Shown here one piece after another: positions 63,183 through 64,000 of a DNA stretch of 64,000 nucleotides. The first letter of the stretch is position 1. The number at the start of each line of letters is the position of its first letter. Both the position numbers and the translations under genes were made by a program. The notes beneath the pieces were generated by a model. That model was not told the origin of the DNA. It searched no databases and saw only the letters and a list, made by a program, of their open reading frames with translations. This DNA is from Parapristionchus giblindavisi (Eukaryota; Nematoda; Chromadorea; Rhabditida; Diplogasteridae), in assembly GCA_943737045.1 (NCBI GenBank), contig CALSFV010000046.1:434001-498000 (forward strand), written 5' to 3'.

Positions 63183-64000
63183 ACTTGTGAAATGTGAAAA
63201 TGGCAACGATACCTATCGTGTCGCATACCATGTGAAAGAGCAAAAAAAATCTGAATACGATACAGTTTTCCATTCCTGAAAAGAGGTCACATAGGCCAAA
63301 ATGCTAAATTATCTTCCAGTACTCTTTGCATTTTCGCTACAAAACAATTCATGACAAGTCAAATTGTCAACGATACTAATCGTGTCATATACCATGTGAA
63401 AGAGAAAAAAATTCTGAATCGTACACTCTTCAGCTCATGTCGAACCGTATTATTTTACGGTCGACACAATGGCCGAAGTACAAAAGTAGCTTTTACTCTT
63501 ATATGATAAAAATTACTTGTGAAATGTGAAAATGGCAACGATACCTATCGTGTCGTATACCATGTGAAAGAGTAAAAAATCTGAATACGATACACTTTTC
63601 CATTCCTGAAAAGCGGTCACATATGCCAAAATGCTAAATTATCTTCCAGTACTCTTTGCATTTTCGCTACAAAACAATTCATGACAAGTCAAATTGTCAA
63701 CGATACTAATCGTGTCATATACCATGTGAAAGAGAAAAAAATTCTGAATCGTACACTCTTCAGCTCATGTCGAACCGTATTATTTTACGGTCGACACAAT
63801 GGCCGAAGTACAAAAGTAGCTTTTACTCTTATATGATAAAAATTACTTGTGAAATGTGAAAATGGCAACGATACCTATCGTGTCGTATACCATGTGAAAG
63901 AGTAAAAAATCTGAATACGATACACTTTTCCATTCCTGAAAAGCGGTCACATATGCCAAAATGCTAAATTATCTTCCAGTACTCTTTGCATTTTCGCTAC
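63183..64000 (+). repeat. Right end: D monomer, C monomer and truncated C monomer
   Basis: D at 63183 has 'attgtcaacg' and a 'ggtcgacacaatggcc' tail. It is followed by C units at 63515 and 63845 of one subtype ('gagtaaaaaatctg', 'aatggcc'). The 'acttgcg' C unit of the preceding series is missing, so the three-monomer pattern ends near 63.2 kb. The last unit is cut at 156 bp by the window end. Confidence 0.93.

Larger units (their letters stand above)
252..64000 (+). repeat. Satellite DNA array, ~331-bp monomer, ~200 copies
   Basis: Every base from about 252 onward belongs to head-to-tail copies of one unit in a single orientation. Anchored on acttgtgaaatgtg, unit starts fall at 271, 601, 900, 1067 and so on up to 63845, giving 199 complete copies and one partial. 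About 181 are full length (329-333 bp), five carry a 33-bp deletion (298-299 bp) and 13 are half length (167-168 bp). I saw no inversion, interruption or inserted element. Length variation in full units comes mostly from the two A-runs, a one-base insertion in class H and a two-base loss in some E units. The strand given is arbitrary and follows the written consensus. The array continues past the right end of the window. Confidence 0.99.

Noticed and set aside
252..64000. CRISPR array
   Set aside because: The repeat is hundreds of bases long with no unique spacers, and no cas genes are present.
252..64000. Tandem gene family or repeat-rich protein gene
   Set aside because: The unit length of 331 is not a multiple of three, length changes of one base are tolerated throughout, and all frames are stopped within about one monomer.
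1..64000. Hammerhead ribozyme in the satellite, as known for some animal satellites
   Set aside because: I looked for the conserved CTGATGA core and the GAAA element on both strands and did not find the core in the monomer.
252..64000. TATA-like 'cttatatgataaaa' at each monomer end as a promoter
   Set aside because: AT-rich text gives such matches by chance, and no gene or other promoter element lies downstream.

Overview
The window is a eukaryotic satellite DNA array with almost nothing else in it. After about 250 bases of non-repetitive flank, everything from about 252 to 64000 is one head-to-tail tandem repeat, all in one orientation, with a unit of about 331 bp. Anchoring each unit on acttgtgaaatgtg, I count 199 complete units and a 200th cut by the window end. 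There is no credible gene, RNA gene, CRISPR array, interspersed element or origin. The species cannot be named from the sequence. A unit of 34% GC (hand count) with CpG not depleted argues against a heavily methylated genome, and an invertebrate is a reasonable but unproven guess.

The 331-bp unit is an ancient dimer. Two related sub-units, called A and B here, start 163 bp apart and share a core of about 61 columns with 54 identical. Each core begins with the dyad ACGAT-4-ATCGT and carries an A-run. The half-unit of about 165 bp is nucleosome sized and the full unit covers about two nucleosomes.

Monomer classes used below: C = 'caacgatacc' head, 'agagtaaaa', 'catatgcc', 'attgtc'. B = 'caatgaaacctatcttg' head, 'cccaacgaaag', 'gaacag', 'cataggcc', 'attatc'. 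D = 'gtcacatacc' or 'gtcgcatacc' with 'agcaaaaaaaa' and 'agaggtc'. E = B head start with a C-like body. F = C head with B middle ('cataggcc', 'attatc', usually 'cgcttc'). G = C with 'atcgtcc' and 'gagccg'. H = B head with C middle and an extra A ('acaaattc'). X = a single mosaic at 38369. Tails are either GTCGAC ('ggtcgacacaatgacc') or TCGCGA ('agtcgcgacaatggcc').

Layout: 1-251 flank. 252-10557 is an edge zone with 11 half-length monomers and five copies of a monomer with a 33-bp deletion, arranged in duplicated blocks. 10558-18841 is a transition zone of full-length mosaics with the last two half monomers. 18842-42340 is a very regular core of alternating B and C monomers (662-bp dimers) punctuated by F and G, forming 5-, 6-, 7- and 12-monomer higher-order repeats. 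42341-51613 brings in the 332-bp H monomers. 51614-58221 holds six-monomer higher-order repeats of about 1.98 kb that drift into three-monomer units. 58222-64000 ends in a clean three-monomer (about 993 bp) higher-order repeat that runs out of the window.

Nothing is encoded, so genes do not work together here. The content is structural: local amplification, unequal exchange and gene conversion on a dimeric satellite. A centromeric or other heterochromatic role is plausible but is inference.
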